DNA of 64,000 nt from Metabacillus arenae (GCF_014773385.1 NZ_JACXAI010000003.1:213465-277464); one strand, 5' to 3'; shown: positions 43,004 through 53,863, counted from the stretch's first letter. The notes: generated by a model not told the origin, from the sequence alone. Translations and numbers: made by a program.

Positions 43004-43702
43004 TTAAATAAAAATGTCATGATAATTCATGATGATCTCGTGAGGAATGTGATGGGATTCCGGCTTTCTTTTTCGATGATTAAACCAAATACATTGCCAG
43101 CCGGCTTCAATTGATGGCACGATATCATTTTTCCATGTGTCACCAATATAACAACATTTATTTGGTTCGATATTCATCTGTTTTTGAATATATTGAAACA
43201 CTCTTTTATCTGGTTTTGCGAGACCAATGCTATCAGAGATGAAAATTCTCTCCTTTGGAATGATTTGATCAATTTGCAGGATTTTAATTTTATTCATTTG
43301 GTGATCTGCCGGTCCGTTTGTTAGGATTCCAACAATTGGTTTACATTTCATTAAATTTTGAATGAATGAGAGAATTTCAGGAAATGCCTTTATTTGTTGC
43401 TGTTCTTTGACATAGCGTTCTTGAATTGCTTTTGCTTGTTCTTTTGATAATAAAATACCAAATTCGTTAAAAGCATATCTCAACCTCTCTATCCTTAATA
43501 AATCAAGGCTAATTTCCCCTTTCGTATACACTTTCCAAAGAACGTCACTATAATATCTAACTCTCTTGAATACTTCTTCTAGTTTAGCTGCAGGTAAATT
43601 GAGATTGCAATGCTTGAGCGCCATGTGAAAAGGCATTAAATGGTCATAGAGCGTGTCATCAAGATCAAAAAAAATGGCTTCTGCCTCTCTTATACTATTC
43701 AT
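43004..43702 (-). CDS. HAD-superfamily phosphatase next to araM
   Basis: A 232-residue HAD hydrolase. Motif I is IFFDLDDTLYDH (near residue 8), motif II is GILTNGP, motif III Lys is in LAKPDKRVF, and motif IV is YIGDTWKNDI. The helical cap resembles the YjjG/HAD subfamily I, not the NagD-like AraL of B. subtilis. Its ATG overlaps the end of araM by 8 bp, so the two are co-transcribed and probably act in the same path. The substrate is unknown; a phospho-sugar or glycerol phosphate product would fit the context. Confidence 0.83.
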   Translation of the reverse strand: MNSIREAEAIFFDLDDTLYDHLMPFHMALKHCNLNLPAAKLEEVFKRVRYYSDVLWKVYTKGEISLDLLRIERLRYAFNEFGILLSKEQAKAIQERYVKEQQQIKAFPEILSFIQNLMKCKPIVGILTNGPADHQMNKIKILQIDQIIPKERIFISDSIGLAKPDKRVFQYIQKQMNIEPNKCCYIGDTWKNDIVPSIEAGWQCIWFNHRKRKPESHHIPHEIIMNYHDIFI

Positions 43703-44918
43703 AATGATGTACCCCTCCATGTTCATTCCAAAATCTCAGCATGGTATACCTGTTTCTTAAACGGTGAGCCTCGTTTAAACTATTGCGGACAAGTTCGGGA
43801 CTAATCCCTAGATCAGCTGGATGTGTTGCTCCTGATAATTTCTGTAATAATAATGTCAAAGTAGCAGCTTCAGGTAGTGAGTTTATAATATCAGCCAAGT
43901 CATCCTTTTTTTCTATGACTCTATGAAATATATCTTTATCTTTAGTATTTATTTGCTCTAATCCACTTTTATCAGATATAAGCTTTAAAACATCATGCTT
44001 ATATAAATTTAAAATAAGTTGAGATGAAACACCGATCTTAGCACCATGAAGCACCTGTGCTTGATTTTGCTTCAGAAATTCCATCTCCCAATAGTGGGAT
44101 AAATGGTGTTCACTACCTGAAGCTGGAGATGAATGGCCGACTAAAAGCATCGCCAAACCAGATTGGATAAGCGCTTCAATTAAGATCTTAATACCATCAT
44201 CTTCTGCTTTTATTATCAAATCAGTATTTTTGACACAGTCTTCTAGTGCTTCTTTTGTCAATTGAGCCGCGAGCTGACAATAAGGTTCATCTCCAATAAG
44301 GTGCGAAAACTTCCAATCAGCTAATGATGTATATTTCCCGCTCATATCTCCAAAACCAGCAGCTATCATTTCTTTCGGAGCTTCTTTTAAAATTGTGATA
44401 TCGGCAAATAACGCAATCGGAGATTGCATTTGGTAAGTTATTTTCATTCCCTTTATTACAACTGGCGCACCCATTGAATTAAAACCATCTACTGATGGAG
44501 CTGTTGGTACTGAAATAAAAGGCTTTCCCATCTTAAAGCTTGCAAATCTTGTAATATCATGGATCGTCCCTGCCCCTACGGCGATCACAACATCTGTATC
44601 CTGTGATATACCTAACATTGCCTCAATCAAAGACCTTTCGTCGGCAATAACATCATTTACTTCATTTACTTGAATGACCACTGTTTCATGGTTAACATTT
44701 GATTCTGTTAAAAGGTATGAAAGCCTCTGTCCAGCCACTTCAAAGGTAGTCTGATCAGCTATAATAGCAACCTTCTGAAACGATTGATTCGTTATGTAAG
44801 AAACAGCTTGATTTAATGCATTATAGTCAATAACAATATGATCAATCGAAATATCATAATGGTTGTTTCCGCACCTGCATTTCTTTGACAGACTCGAAAG
44901 TTTGTTTAAAGCGATCAT
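43695..44918 (-). CDS. araM: sn-glycerol-1-phosphate dehydrogenase AraM
   Basis: The 407-residue enzyme belongs to the iron/nickel-alcohol-dehydrogenase superfamily and resembles B. subtilis AraM, which reduces dihydroxyacetone phosphate to sn-glycerol-1-phosphate with NAD(P)H and a metal. GAGTIHDITRFASFKMGKPFISVPT is the nucleotide-binding region, GFGDMSGKYTSLADWK carries a metal ligand, and SGSEHHLSHYWE and LHGAKIGV complete it. AGGGGGAACATAAA precedes the ATG. It forms a pair with the HAD gene and follows araR by a 124-bp gap. Confidence 0.9.
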   Translation of the reverse strand: MIALNKLSSLSKKCRCGNNHYDISIDHIVIDYNALNQAVSYITNQSFQKVAIIADQTTFEVAGQRLSYLLTESNVNHETVVIQVNEVNDVIADERSLIEAMLGISQDTDVVIAVGAGTIHDITRFASFKMGKPFISVPTAPSVDGFNSMGAPVVIKGMKITYQMQSPIALFADITILKEAPKEMIAAGFGDMSGKYTSLADWKFSHLIGDEPYCQLAAQLTKEALEDCVKNTDLIIKAEDDGIKILIEALIQSGLAMLLVGHSSPASGSEHHLSHYWEMEFLKQNQAQVLHGAKIGVSSQLILNLYKHDVLKLISDKSGLEQINTKDKDIFHRVIEKKDDLADIINSLPEAATLTLLLQKLSGATHPADLGISPELVRNSLNEAHRLRNRYTMLRFWNEHGGVHHYE

Positions 44919-45042
44919 TTTATGTTCCCCCTAATCAAATGAAAATCCCAAAGGTAAGTCGACCATCAAATAATTCCCTTAAAACAAATAACTACAACTG
45001 AATGATCTTCTACGTCTTGAACAGCCATTCAGATGTATTTAT

Positions 45043-46179
45043 TTAAATAACAATTTTATTTCCATCGTTCCCCTTATTAATTGCACTTGTTGAGCTTCTT
45101 ACGACTAACTGTGGTTCATAGACCTTCTGCCTGTTTTCAAATGATTCAAGTTCTTTCTTTTCTACTGCAGCAACAATCCATTTAGCAGCCTCAATTCCCA
45201 TATCCATCTTTGGGTGTGTAACAGAGGTAAGCTTTATTTCAGAAGCTTCAGTTAAATAAGAATCATCATAACCAATAATTGAGAGTTCACCTGGAACTCT
45301 GATTTCCAATTCTCTTAATAAATTCAATACATTTATAGCAATTTCATCGTTGTAACAAACGATTCCACTCGGTCTATTTTCTTCTGACATGAGGATATCT
45401 TTCAGACTATTCAACAACGAGGCTTCTTTATTTTCGGTAGTAAAGGTTACAATCATTTCAGGAAAAACGGGTATGTTATTTTCTCTAAAAGCTCTTATAA
45501 ACCCCTTCATCCGATCCAAACCTTGGGTATCATCACTCTTAAACAAACCGATCACTTTTTTATGTCCTAGTTTAATCAAATGCTCAGTTGCAATAAATCC
45601 ACCTTTTTCATCATTTAAAATAATATTCGGTGGATTAAGTTGAGGGTAATATTGGTTTATCATTAAATAGGGAATATTATACTGCTCCATTTTTAAGTAA
45701 TAATGAAGATTTGGGTTATAACTTCCGCTTCTTGTAGGTTCTACAATTAAACCATCAATTTGGCGGTTTAGCATTCCTTCTAAGCATTGTTTTTCTTTTT
45801 CAGGATCATTATCAGTACATGCGAATGTTAAAGAGTATCCGTGTGCAGACAAATACGATTCAATTCCCTTAATGATAGAGGGAAAGATATAGTCAGAAAT
45901 ATAGGTTGTTATGACTCCAATGTTTTTTCTTAAGTTTTCGGGTTGAGCTTGAGATTGTGCTGACCTGCTTGAGACAAAAGTACCTGCTCCCTGTTCTCTA
46001 TACAACCACCCTTCATGAACAAGATCCCCGACAGCTTGCCGTACGGTATGCCTGCTTACTCCAAACATCTTCACCAGCTCATTTTCTGAGTAAATTTTGT
46101 TGCCCGGCAAAACTTTTCCTTCTAAAATCCATTCTTTTACTTTTTGTTTTACCATGCCGGCTTTCGTTTGTTGAGCCAT
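45043..46179 (-). CDS. araR: Arabinose repressor AraR (GntR-LacI hybrid)
   Basis: The 378-residue protein has a GntR winged helix at the N-terminus (SENELVKMFGVSRHTVRQAV) and a LacI/GalR-type effector domain (KNIGVITTYISDYIFPSIIKG, DGLIVEPTRSG, IGYDDSYLTEAS). This rare combination is diagnostic of AraR, which releases its operators on binding L-arabinose. An AraR-type operator is present about 40 bp upstream, indicating autoregulation. It sits between the araM pair and the araNPQ-abfA operon, in line with control of the dispersed ara genes. Confidence 0.92.
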   Translation of the reverse strand: MAQQTKAGMVKQKVKEWILEGKVLPGNKIYSENELVKMFGVSRHTVRQAVGDLVHEGWLYREQGAGTFVSSRSAQSQAQPENLRKNIGVITTYISDYIFPSIIKGIESYLSAHGYSLTFACTDNDPEKEKQCLEGMLNRQIDGLIVEPTRSGSYNPNLHYYLKMEQYNIPYLMINQYYPQLNPPNIILNDEKGGFIATEHLIKLGHKKVIGLFKSDDTQGLDRMKGFIRAFRENNIPVFPEMIVTFTTENKEASLLNSLKDILMSEENRPSGIVCYNDEIAINVLNLLRELEIRVPGELSIIGYDDSYLTEASEIKLTSVTHPKMDMGIEAAKWIVAAVEKKELESFENRQKVYEPQLVVRSSTSAINKGNDGNKIVI

Positions 46180-46215
46180 TATGTCACCACTTTCAACTTG
46201 TATGTTACCAAATTA

Positions 46216-46233
46216 ACTTATTCGTACAACTAT
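46216..46233. promoter_or_regulatory. AraR-type operator at the araR promoter
   Basis: ACTTATTCGTACAACTAT keeps CGTAC and the flanking A/T arms of the ara operators. Its position 37 bp before araR suggests self-repression. Confidence 0.6.
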
Positions 46234-46255
46234 GCTCATTATACACCATGAGCAG

Positions 46256-46488
46256 TTAATCTAAAAAACATCTTTTCACTATTTTTTCAAGAATTATTCT
46301 TGCTACATCAGGAATAAATCCAGAACTTACTTTTTGGAATGATTCTGGGAAAGGGCAATCGATTCACCCTCTAGAACAAGCATTGTTAACCATCTAAATA
46401 AAAGCATCCCTGCTAATGTAACGATAAACACTGGTATTTTTACATAGGCAATCTAAAATCCTTGCCACGCCCCAATAATTGCAAAGTC
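46256..46488 (-). pseudogene. Remnant of an MmsB/XylH-type sugar permease
   Basis: Minus-strand pieces read DFAIIGAWQGF, a TAG, then IAYVKIPVFIVTLAGMLLFRW and, in another frame, PFPESFQKVSSGFIPDVARI. These match the multiple-monosaccharide permease MmsB/GguB, in which FIVTLGGMLLFRG is followed by PFPExFQxISSGFIPD. One stop and one frame change, plus loss of most of the gene, show it is dead. Arabinose monosaccharide import by this route has been lost, whereas the AraNPQ route remains. Confidence 0.75.
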
Positions 46489-46499
46489 CTGTTAGTGAG

Positions 46500-46535
46500 T
46501 GAAAAAGAAGCTAACAGGCTGTCAGCTTCTTTTAT
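46500..46535 (-). terminator. Second hairpin after abfA
   Basis: AAGAAGCTAACAG and CTGTCAGCTTCTT pair with one mismatch. T-runs exist on both sides. It stands in tandem with the abfA terminator. Confidence 0.6.
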
Positions 46536-46568
46536 TTTCTGTATATTGAAAGTAATTTCCAATATTTT

Positions 46569-46616
46569 AAAAAACCGTTACTATTTTAGAGACCCTATAA
46601 ATAGTAACGGTTTTTT
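46569..46616 (-). terminator. Terminator of the araNPQ-DUF624-abfA operon
   Basis: AAAAAACCGTTACTATTT and AAATAGTAACGGTTTTTT are perfect arms around a 12-nt loop. It lies 11 bp after the abfA stop. Confidence 0.85.
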
Positions 46617-46626
46617 GCTTTTATTC

Positions 46627-48153
<1,527 letters not shown>

Positions 48154-48192
48154 TCATTTATTTTTTTATCGAGATTACTCTTTACACCCTCT

Positions 48193-48840
48193 TTATGCAA
48201 AAGCTTTTACCGATTTTTTCTTCATAGCCCTTTTATCTATTCTTTTGAAGGAACAAAGTGCAAGCCACATTTGAATAATTGAGAGAATGCTTCCTAGGAA
48301 AAACACTGCTGAACTAGGGTATGAAAACATCAAATAAAAGAATGATGATTGACTTATCATAATCGCAATCGAAAGATGTACATTGAGTAAACCGATTATA
48401 AACGCGTGTCGTATACAATTAAGTATTGAAATGCGATAGTGCACAAATACTGGTAAAGCATGTGAAACTGTAATCAGGAAAAAAACCAGAAACAGATAGA
48501 ACGCAGAAATCGTTACAATGTTGATTTGCCCTGTGTTCGCCTGAAGGATTAGAAAATTAATATATAGCAGAATCCCAACTCCGGCTAAAATCCATCCTAA
48601 AAGATTGGATGATAAAAGCGCAGATTTATAGGTTTTTACAAAGGTTTTAAAAATAGGCAGGGTGCTTTCTCCATGTAACCATTTTCTACAAATAGTCAGC
48701 ATGGCCACGGAAGCAGGAAACAGTCCAACAATAACTAAGCCTATTAAGCTAAACAATATCCATAATCCGTTTAAATAAGCTAATTTTGTCACCCATAAAA
48801 ATAACGTATTAAGTTTAGTTATGAATAGGTTTCCTTCCAC
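48193..48840 (-). CDS. DUF624 (YesL-like) membrane protein
   Basis: A 215-residue protein with about five hydrophobic segments and the DUF624 signature near the start (FLWVTKLAYLNGLWILFSLI, then GLVIVGLFPASVAM). YesL-like proteins sit in sugar ABC-transporter operons of Bacillaceae, and their role is unknown. A frame extends to 48873, but GGGAGGTATTGCA precedes the GTG at 48840. It lies between araQ and abfA. Confidence 0.85.
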   Translation of the reverse strand: MEGNLFITKLNTLFLWVTKLAYLNGLWILFSLIGLVIVGLFPASVAMLTICRKWLHGESTLPIFKTFVKTYKSALLSSNLLGWILAGVGILLYINFLILQANTGQINIVTISAFYLFLVFFLITVSHALPVFVHYRISILNCIRHAFIIGLLNVHLSIAIMISQSSFFYLMFSYPSSAVFFLGSILSIIQMWLALCSFKRIDKRAMKKKSVKAFA

Positions 48841-48885
48841 TGCAATACCTCCCAGCTTCCACTTGTAAATCATTAGAGCGAATGA

Positions 48886-49722
48886 TTACCCCTTAACTCC
48901 ACCAACCGCTAAACCTGAAATAAAATAACGCTGGAAGATCAAAAACAGAACAATAACTGGTAAAACGGTCATTACTGAACCTGCGATCAAGACATCATAG
49001 TTATTGCCATAAGGTGTAAGGAGAGTTGACAAACCAATCGGCAACGTAAACATCGTATTTGAACGAAGGACGACTAACGGCCATAAAAAGTTGTTCCAAC
49101 TGCCTAGCCCTTGAAGAATCGCCATTGCAGCAAAGGATGGCAGCATCAATGGAGCCATGACTTTAAAAAAGATGCCATATTCCGTACAACCGTCCATTCG
49201 TGCTGATTCCATTAATTCTTTTGGTAGACCAATCGCATACTGCCTAAAGAAAAAAATCGCAACAGGTGCTACAATCATCGGCAATATAACGGCAATATAA
49301 TTATCAATCATTCCTAACGCTGTCATTAATTGATATAAAGGTAACATTAAGATCTCGAAAGGTACCATGAGAATCAAAAGGACCAAAATGAATATAAATT
49401 GTTGACCTTTAAATTTATAGACGGCAAGAGCATAACCAACCATTGATGAAAAGAATAAGGATAGAACAATTGTAAGCCCTGAAATGAGAAGACTATTTAG
49501 ATACCATGTCCAATAGTTTCCTGCATTTGTAAACATATTTATATAGTTTTTTATACTTAGTTCATTCCATGGAATTGTTAATGTAATCCCATTTCTAATC
49601 AATTCTGCAGATGGACGTAAGGATGAAATCAAAAGGCTTAATAATGGAGAAATGGCAAGAAATGCAATAATTGCCATCATCACGATAAGAATCCATGATA
49701 ATAGTTTTTCTTTTTTATTCAA
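48886..49722 (-). CDS. araQ: Arabino-oligosaccharide ABC permease AraQ
   Basis: A 278-residue MalG-type permease with about six TM segments. The EAA loop is ELMESARMDGCTEYGIFFKVMAP, which contacts the ATPase. The TTG start follows GGAGGGG. It lies 4 bp after araP, so the two are co-translated closely. No ATPase gene is present in this window; B. subtilis AraNPQ uses the shared ATPase MsmX encoded elsewhere, and the same is likely here. Confidence 0.9.
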   Translation of the reverse strand: MNKKEKLLSWILIVMMAIIAFLAISPLLSLLISSLRPSAELIRNGITLTIPWNELSIKNYINMFTNAGNYWTWYLNSLLISGLTIVLSLFFSSMVGYALAVYKFKGQQFIFILVLLILMVPFEILMLPLYQLMTALGMIDNYIAVILPMIVAPVAIFFFRQYAIGLPKELMESARMDGCTEYGIFFKVMAPLMLPSFAAMAILQGLGSWNNFLWPLVVLRSNTMFTLPIGLSTLLTPYGNNYDVLIAGSVMTVLPVIVLFLIFQRYFISGLAVGGVKG

Positions 49723-49726
49723 TTCC

Positions 49727-50656
49727 TTACCCCTCCTTCTTTAGGGCACCAAAGAATTTAAGTTGAATAAAGCTGATAATTAAAATGATAAGCATGAGAA
49801 CCACACCGATTGCAGAGCCAAAACCCATGTTATTCATTTGGAAACCTTGTTGGTATATGTACCCAACTACCGTAAGACCAATATTGCCGGGGGAGCCATT
49901 TTCCCAAAATACGAAGCTTTCTTCATACATTCGAAAGCCGCCAATAATCGTTATGGTTGCAACATAAAGAGTAACAGGCTTTAATAAAGGTAACGTTATA
50001 TGATAAAACTTCTGAAACATACCTGCCCCATCAATATCTGCTGCTTCGTACAACTCTTTTTGAATATTTGTTAGACCTGCCATAAAATAAATGACATTAA
50101 CACCAATCCATTTCCATGAAGCAAGTAAAACCATTAAAAACATTCCAGTACCTGCACCATAACGCCATTTAACAGGATCCATTCCGAAAAGACCAATAAT
50201 AGCATTTGCTAACCCGGTCTCTGACTCGCCAAACATTAGACGAAAAATAACACCGGCCACAATCACAGACGTCAGGGAAGGTATAAATAGTGCAGCTCGG
50301 AAAAAATCAGCAAATTTAATAAATCTTGAACTTAAAATTGTCGCCAAAATCATAGGAACCACCACAAGGATAATGGTTGTTAAAATGACATATACAGTTG
50401 TGTTATAAAGAGCTTGATAAAACGTAGAATTAAAGATTTTCATATAATTACTTAACCCTACAAATGTAACTTGACCAGGTAAAATACTTTGAAAGCTCAT
50501 TAAGATCCCATTCAATAACGGGTACAAAAAAAGAAGTAAAAATGAAAGGATGAATGGGGCTACAAAAACATATGGTGCACCTTTTTGAGAAAATAGAAAA
50601 TTAAGTTTTCTAGGAGCTTTTACGTACTCTTTTTCATGAGACACGACTGGTTCCAT
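49727..50656 (-). CDS. araP: Arabino-oligosaccharide ABC permease AraP
   Basis: A 309-residue MalF-type permease with about six TM segments. The EAA loop is ELYEAADIDGAGMFQKFYHITLP. PYVFVAPFILSFLLLFLYPL starts the first TM. AAGGAG precedes the ATG at 50656; a TTG three codons earlier has no spacing. A strong hairpin separates it from araN, which probably lowers its expression relative to the binding protein. Confidence 0.9.
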   Translation of the reverse strand: MEPVVSHEKEYVKAPRKLNFLFSQKGAPYVFVAPFILSFLLLFLYPLLNGILMSFQSILPGQVTFVGLSNYMKIFNSTFYQALYNTTVYVILTTIILVVVPMILATILSSRFIKFADFFRAALFIPSLTSVIVAGVIFRLMFGESETGLANAIIGLFGMDPVKWRYGAGTGMFLMVLLASWKWIGVNVIYFMAGLTNIQKELYEAADIDGAGMFQKFYHITLPLLKPVTLYVATITIIGGFRMYEESFVFWENGSPGNIGLTVVGYIYQQGFQMNNMGFGSAIGVVLMLIILIISFIQLKFFGALKKEG

Positions 50657-50694
50657 GACAATCAACTCCTTCTATTGATTTCATATTAATCCTG

Positions 50695-50727
50695 AATACA
50701 AGGTGCTAAAGATGAGCACCTTGTATT
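50695..50727 (-). promoter_or_regulatory. Intercistronic hairpin between araN and araP
   Basis: AATACAAGGTGCT and AGCACCTTGTATT are perfect 13-bp arms with a 7-nt loop. No T-tract follows on the minus strand, so it may protect the araN mRNA 3' end or reduce read-through rather than fully terminate. Confidence 0.75.
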
Positions 50728-50740
50728 TTGTGCTCATTCT

Positions 50741-52066
50741 TTAATTGTTCCTAACCTCTTCTGCTGTTTGCTTCAGTGCCTCTTCTGGCGTTTGGGATTG
50801 CTGTCTTATGACATTATTAAAGACAGTTGTATTAAATTTTTGTTGTACGAGCGGTGTTTTTGCGGTTACATTAACAGCATTAATTTCATCTTTAATTTCT
50901 AGAAGAACATCAAAAATATTGGTTCCGAAATATTGATAAAACTTGTTATCTTCTTTCATAGCTTTGTGCTCCCAAACATCCCAACGCGGAGGATCAAAAC
51001 CTAAAACCTTCCACAATGCGATATTCCCTTTTTCAGAAAGCTTCGTATATGCAAGAAATTCTTTTGCCAGCTCAGCATGTTCAGATTGGTTTGTAATGAC
51101 AGTACCAGTCCCACCCATTCCTGCAGAACGTTTACCACCTTCCTCCCAAGCTGGTAATGGACGAATTGTTATTTTCCCTTTCAAATCTTCCATGTAATCT
51201 GTGAATCTACCCATATACCACATCGGCATCGCAATGGAAGCAGCTCCACCTTCGTTCATAAATTTATAATATTCCTCAGCATGGCTCTCACCACCAGGAG
51301 TCATCTCAGCAATTTTGTCCTTGTGGACCATGGCGTTCAAAAATTGTAACGTCTTTACATTCGTTTCGTTTTCAATAATAACTTCTCCATTTTTATCAAA
51401 AAAGTCTGAGTCTTGTTGAGAAATCATTGCCCAATACGTATTAAATCCTTCTGTCTCAACTGTTGTCATTACAGCGTCTGTATTCTCAACAACTTTTTTC
51501 CCAGCTTCAACATAATCATCCCACGTTTTGATTGAATCAATGTCTACACCAGCTTCTTCCATTATTTCTGTATTGTAATACATGACTGTTGCTCCAACAT
51601 GTGTAGGAATACCGTAATAATTCTCATCTTTTGCATAAATATCAAATCGTGATTCTACAAATTTATCTTTTACTGGTTCTACATAGTCATTCATTGGCTC
51701 TAACTGAGGTTCCCCTTGCAAGTAATTTGGAAAGCGAGAGATTTCAATATCAGCTATGTCTGGAGCACCTTTTCCTGATTGTAATGCCAAGAGTAAATTG
51801 TTATGCATGTTATCATATGGATACGTTTCAGCTACTAGCTTAATTTTTTTATCAGGAAATTCTTTATTCCACCGTTCAACTGAATCTTTAAAAAGATCAG
51901 TATGTAATTCAACAAATGTCCAAAATGTTAATTCAGTCGCATCTTCTTCATCCCCAATAACAACTGTTTCTTCTGCTTCGCCAGAAGTAGCTGAATTCTT
52001 GTTACAAGCTATTAATAATAGTGTCATTAATCCAATAAGCATAAAAAGCAAACTTCTTTTTAGCAT
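50741..52066 (-). CDS. araN: Arabino-oligosaccharide-binding lipoprotein AraN
   Basis: The 441-residue lipoprotein has a signal peptide and lipobox (MTLLLIACNKNS). The remaining sequence is a type-1 extracellular binding protein (ELTFWTFVELHTDLFKDSVE, APDIADIEISRFPNYLQ, GIPTHVGATVMYYNTEIMEE). The ATG at 52066 follows AGGAGTAAGG; an in-frame GTG six codons earlier lies inside that site. It is first in the araNPQ operon. Two AraR-type palindromes and a cre-like site lie upstream. Confidence 0.92.
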   Translation of the reverse strand: MLKRSLLFMLIGLMTLLLIACNKNSATSGEAEETVVIGDEEDATELTFWTFVELHTDLFKDSVERWNKEFPDKKIKLVAETYPYDNMHNNLLLALQSGKGAPDIADIEISRFPNYLQGEPQLEPMNDYVEPVKDKFVESRFDIYAKDENYYGIPTHVGATVMYYNTEIMEEAGVDIDSIKTWDDYVEAGKKVVENTDAVMTTVETEGFNTYWAMISQQDSDFFDKNGEVIIENETNVKTLQFLNAMVHKDKIAEMTPGGESHAEEYYKFMNEGGAASIAMPMWYMGRFTDYMEDLKGKITIRPLPAWEEGGKRSAGMGGTGTVITNQSEHAELAKEFLAYTKLSEKGNIALWKVLGFDPPRWDVWEHKAMKEDNKFYQYFGTNIFDVLLEIKDEINAVNVTAKTPLVQQKFNTTVFNNVIRQQSQTPEEALKQTAEEVRNN

Positions 52067-52088
52067 CCTTACTCCTCCATTCACTATA

Positions 52089-52102
52089 ATTAAGCGCTTA
52101 CA
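52089..52102 (-). promoter_or_regulatory. Candidate cre site (CcpA) before araN
   Basis: On the minus strand TGTAAGCGCTTAAT shares the TGTAAGCG half and centre of the cre consensus but not the last half-site. It lies about 20 bp upstream of the araN start. Confidence 0.45.
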
Positions 52103-52196
52103 ATCAACGTTTTATATTTGAAACGATAATGTCTTACCACCCCCTAAAACACTTGATTAGGTTCTAGTAATATAAACTCTTGTAAACATAGCGGAA

Positions 52197-52210
52197 CGTG
52201 TACGTGCACG
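52197..52210. promoter_or_regulatory. AraR-type operator upstream of araN, site 1
   Basis: CGTGTACGTGCACG keeps TGTACGTGCA, one base from the AraR core TGTACGTACA, with CG arms like site 2. Confidence 0.6.
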
Positions 52211-52357
52211 AAAAAATCTAAAAATGATTAAATTCATAGGTTTTAAATGCTCTAAGAAGTTCGTTTTTAGTTATTAGTATTAAGATTTTAAAGTTGAAAA
52301 TAATAGAAAATGTAGCTGCTAGTATGTTATTGCTTGAATAAACATTCGAAGTTAAAA

Positions 52358-52377
52358 TTTCGTGTACGTACACGAAA
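52358..52377. promoter_or_regulatory. AraR-type operator upstream of araN, site 2
   Basis: TTTCGTGTACGTACACGAAA is a perfect 20-bp palindrome whose TGTACGTACA core equals the AraR consensus. It lies about 290 bp before araN and 160 bp from site 1. Confidence 0.75.
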
Positions 52378-52469
52378 AATTCTAAGGAGAAGAATCTTTT
52401 TGTTAAATGAATAGTAACATCGTGAATCGAAAGCAGTCAATCCCCTTTTTGTAATTTTTCTGAATTTTT

Positions 52470-53459
52470 TTAAATTGATTCACCCTTAATTATCTCATAC
52501 TCTAGTAATGGAGTTGATAAATAACGTCCTTGATCAATTTTATGAACTAGACTTTCAACAGCTTTTATTCCAATTTCAACAATAGGGTATTTGACTGTTG
52601 TTAGTCTTGGAGTTACATATTTCAACATATCGATGTCATCAAATCCCATAATTCCTACTTTTTCTGGGATCTCATATCCTTTTGACTTAAAAAAATTCAA
52701 GACCTCAAGAGCATACAAATCGCAGGAACATATAACAGCGGTTCTCTCCTTCTCATTAAACGTCATTTTCTCTAAAGCTTGAATATACTCCCTATTTTTT
52801 ATGATCTGAGGTTTGGAATCGATATTGCTTTCAGAAAGGCCTTCCAGAAATCCATTCACCCGTTCCTCTTGCGTATAAATATTTGATTTACCCGAATAGG
52901 CAAGTGGTGGACAAATATATACATAATGTTTATAATCCCTACTTGCAATGAATTTAGTAGCCTCCTTCATTGCTTCACGTTCTTGAATACCCACATATTC
53001 CCACTCATTCGAAATATAATTAAAAATTGTTATAATGGGAATTTGCAATTTTCGTAAATATTCATCAAACTCATTCCCTTGGTTTACTGAGAAAAGAATA
53101 ATGCCATCTACTTTACGATTAACCAAATATTCAATACATTGAAGTTCATTCTCTGGATTTTTGTCTGTTAACGTAATATAGACAAAGTATCCAAGCTTTC
53201 TAGCTTTTAATTCAATTGCATTTAACAATTGTGCAAAAGATCGATTATATAAATCAAAAAGCACAACGCCTATTGTCATTGTTTTTCCCATCACCAGGCT
53301 TCTTGCCATATAATCTGGTTTATAATTCAATTCTTCCGCAACCTGCAGCACCTTTTTCCTAGTTTTTTCACTTATGCCATTGCGATTATTTAAAGCTCTA
53401 TCTACTGTTCCAAGTGAAACCCCGCAAATATTTGCTATATCCTTTATTGTAACCTTCAA
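52470..53459 (-). CDS. LacI/GalR-family regulator
   Basis: A 329-residue regulator. The helix-turn-helix VTIKDIANICGVSLGTVDRA with LNNRNGISEKTRKKVL is LacI-type, and the rest is a periplasmic-binding-like effector domain (IGVVLFDLYNRSFAQLLNAI, KVDGIILFSVN, IMGFDDIDMLKYV). The GTG at 53468 and the TTG at 53459 are both possible starts; the latter puts the family's usual KVTIKDIA at the start. It lies between araN and lacZ, single and on the same strand, and is a likely repressor of the lac-like operon. Confidence 0.82.
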   Translation of the reverse strand: MKVTIKDIANICGVSLGTVDRALNNRNGISEKTRKKVLQVAEELNYKPDYMARSLVMGKTMTIGVVLFDLYNRSFAQLLNAIELKARKLGYFVYITLTDKNPENELQCIEYLVNRKVDGIILFSVNQGNEFDEYLRKLQIPIITIFNYISNEWEYVGIQEREAMKEATKFIASRDYKHYVYICPPLAYSGKSNIYTQEERVNGFLEGLSESNIDSKPQIIKNREYIQALEKMTFNEKERTAVICSCDLYALEVLNFFKSKGYEIPEKVGIMGFDDIDMLKYVTPRLTTVKYPIVEIGIKAVESLVHKIDQGRYLSTPLLEYEIIKGESI

Positions 53460-53863
53460 TTTTCTCACCGGCTCTCTACTCTTTCTCTATAAAGTACATT
53501 AGGAAGTATTCTTGAATAAATTTAAATTATTTGAGATTGATAACCACATTTAATCAGGTTTTCTCACTTTATACCACAAACAAGTTTTCTTAACCTCCTT
53601 ACTATGTTTTTATTATTTCCTTTATAAAAAACATAGAATGATACTATGCAAGTGTCAACCCATTTTTTATGATTGAAAGCTTGAAACTGCTTCAATTTAT
53701 AAACACACCTTTTTATTTTTACGTTAAGCGACAAAATCATGTTTTCTTTTTTCTTCTTAAAAAAAGATATTTCAACTCAAAAGTGATAATTTCATTAACA
53801 AAAAAAATGATCCATCTACTTTCTCACTCAGGATAAAATTTATTGTTAAAAATACAACAGTAA
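53460..53863. other. Intergenic region upstream of the LacI gene
   Basis: About 400 bp, AT-rich, no gene. It must hold the LacI promoter. I saw no repeated operator. Confidence 0.4.

Noticed and set aside
44950..44970. GTCGAC near araM as an operator of the malonate regulator
   Set aside because: It is a 6-mer that lacks the AGTCGACT extension and lies in an unrelated gene context.
51756..52121. 121-codon plus-strand frame over araN
   Set aside because: It is antisense to the well-supported araN gene and low in conserved sequence.
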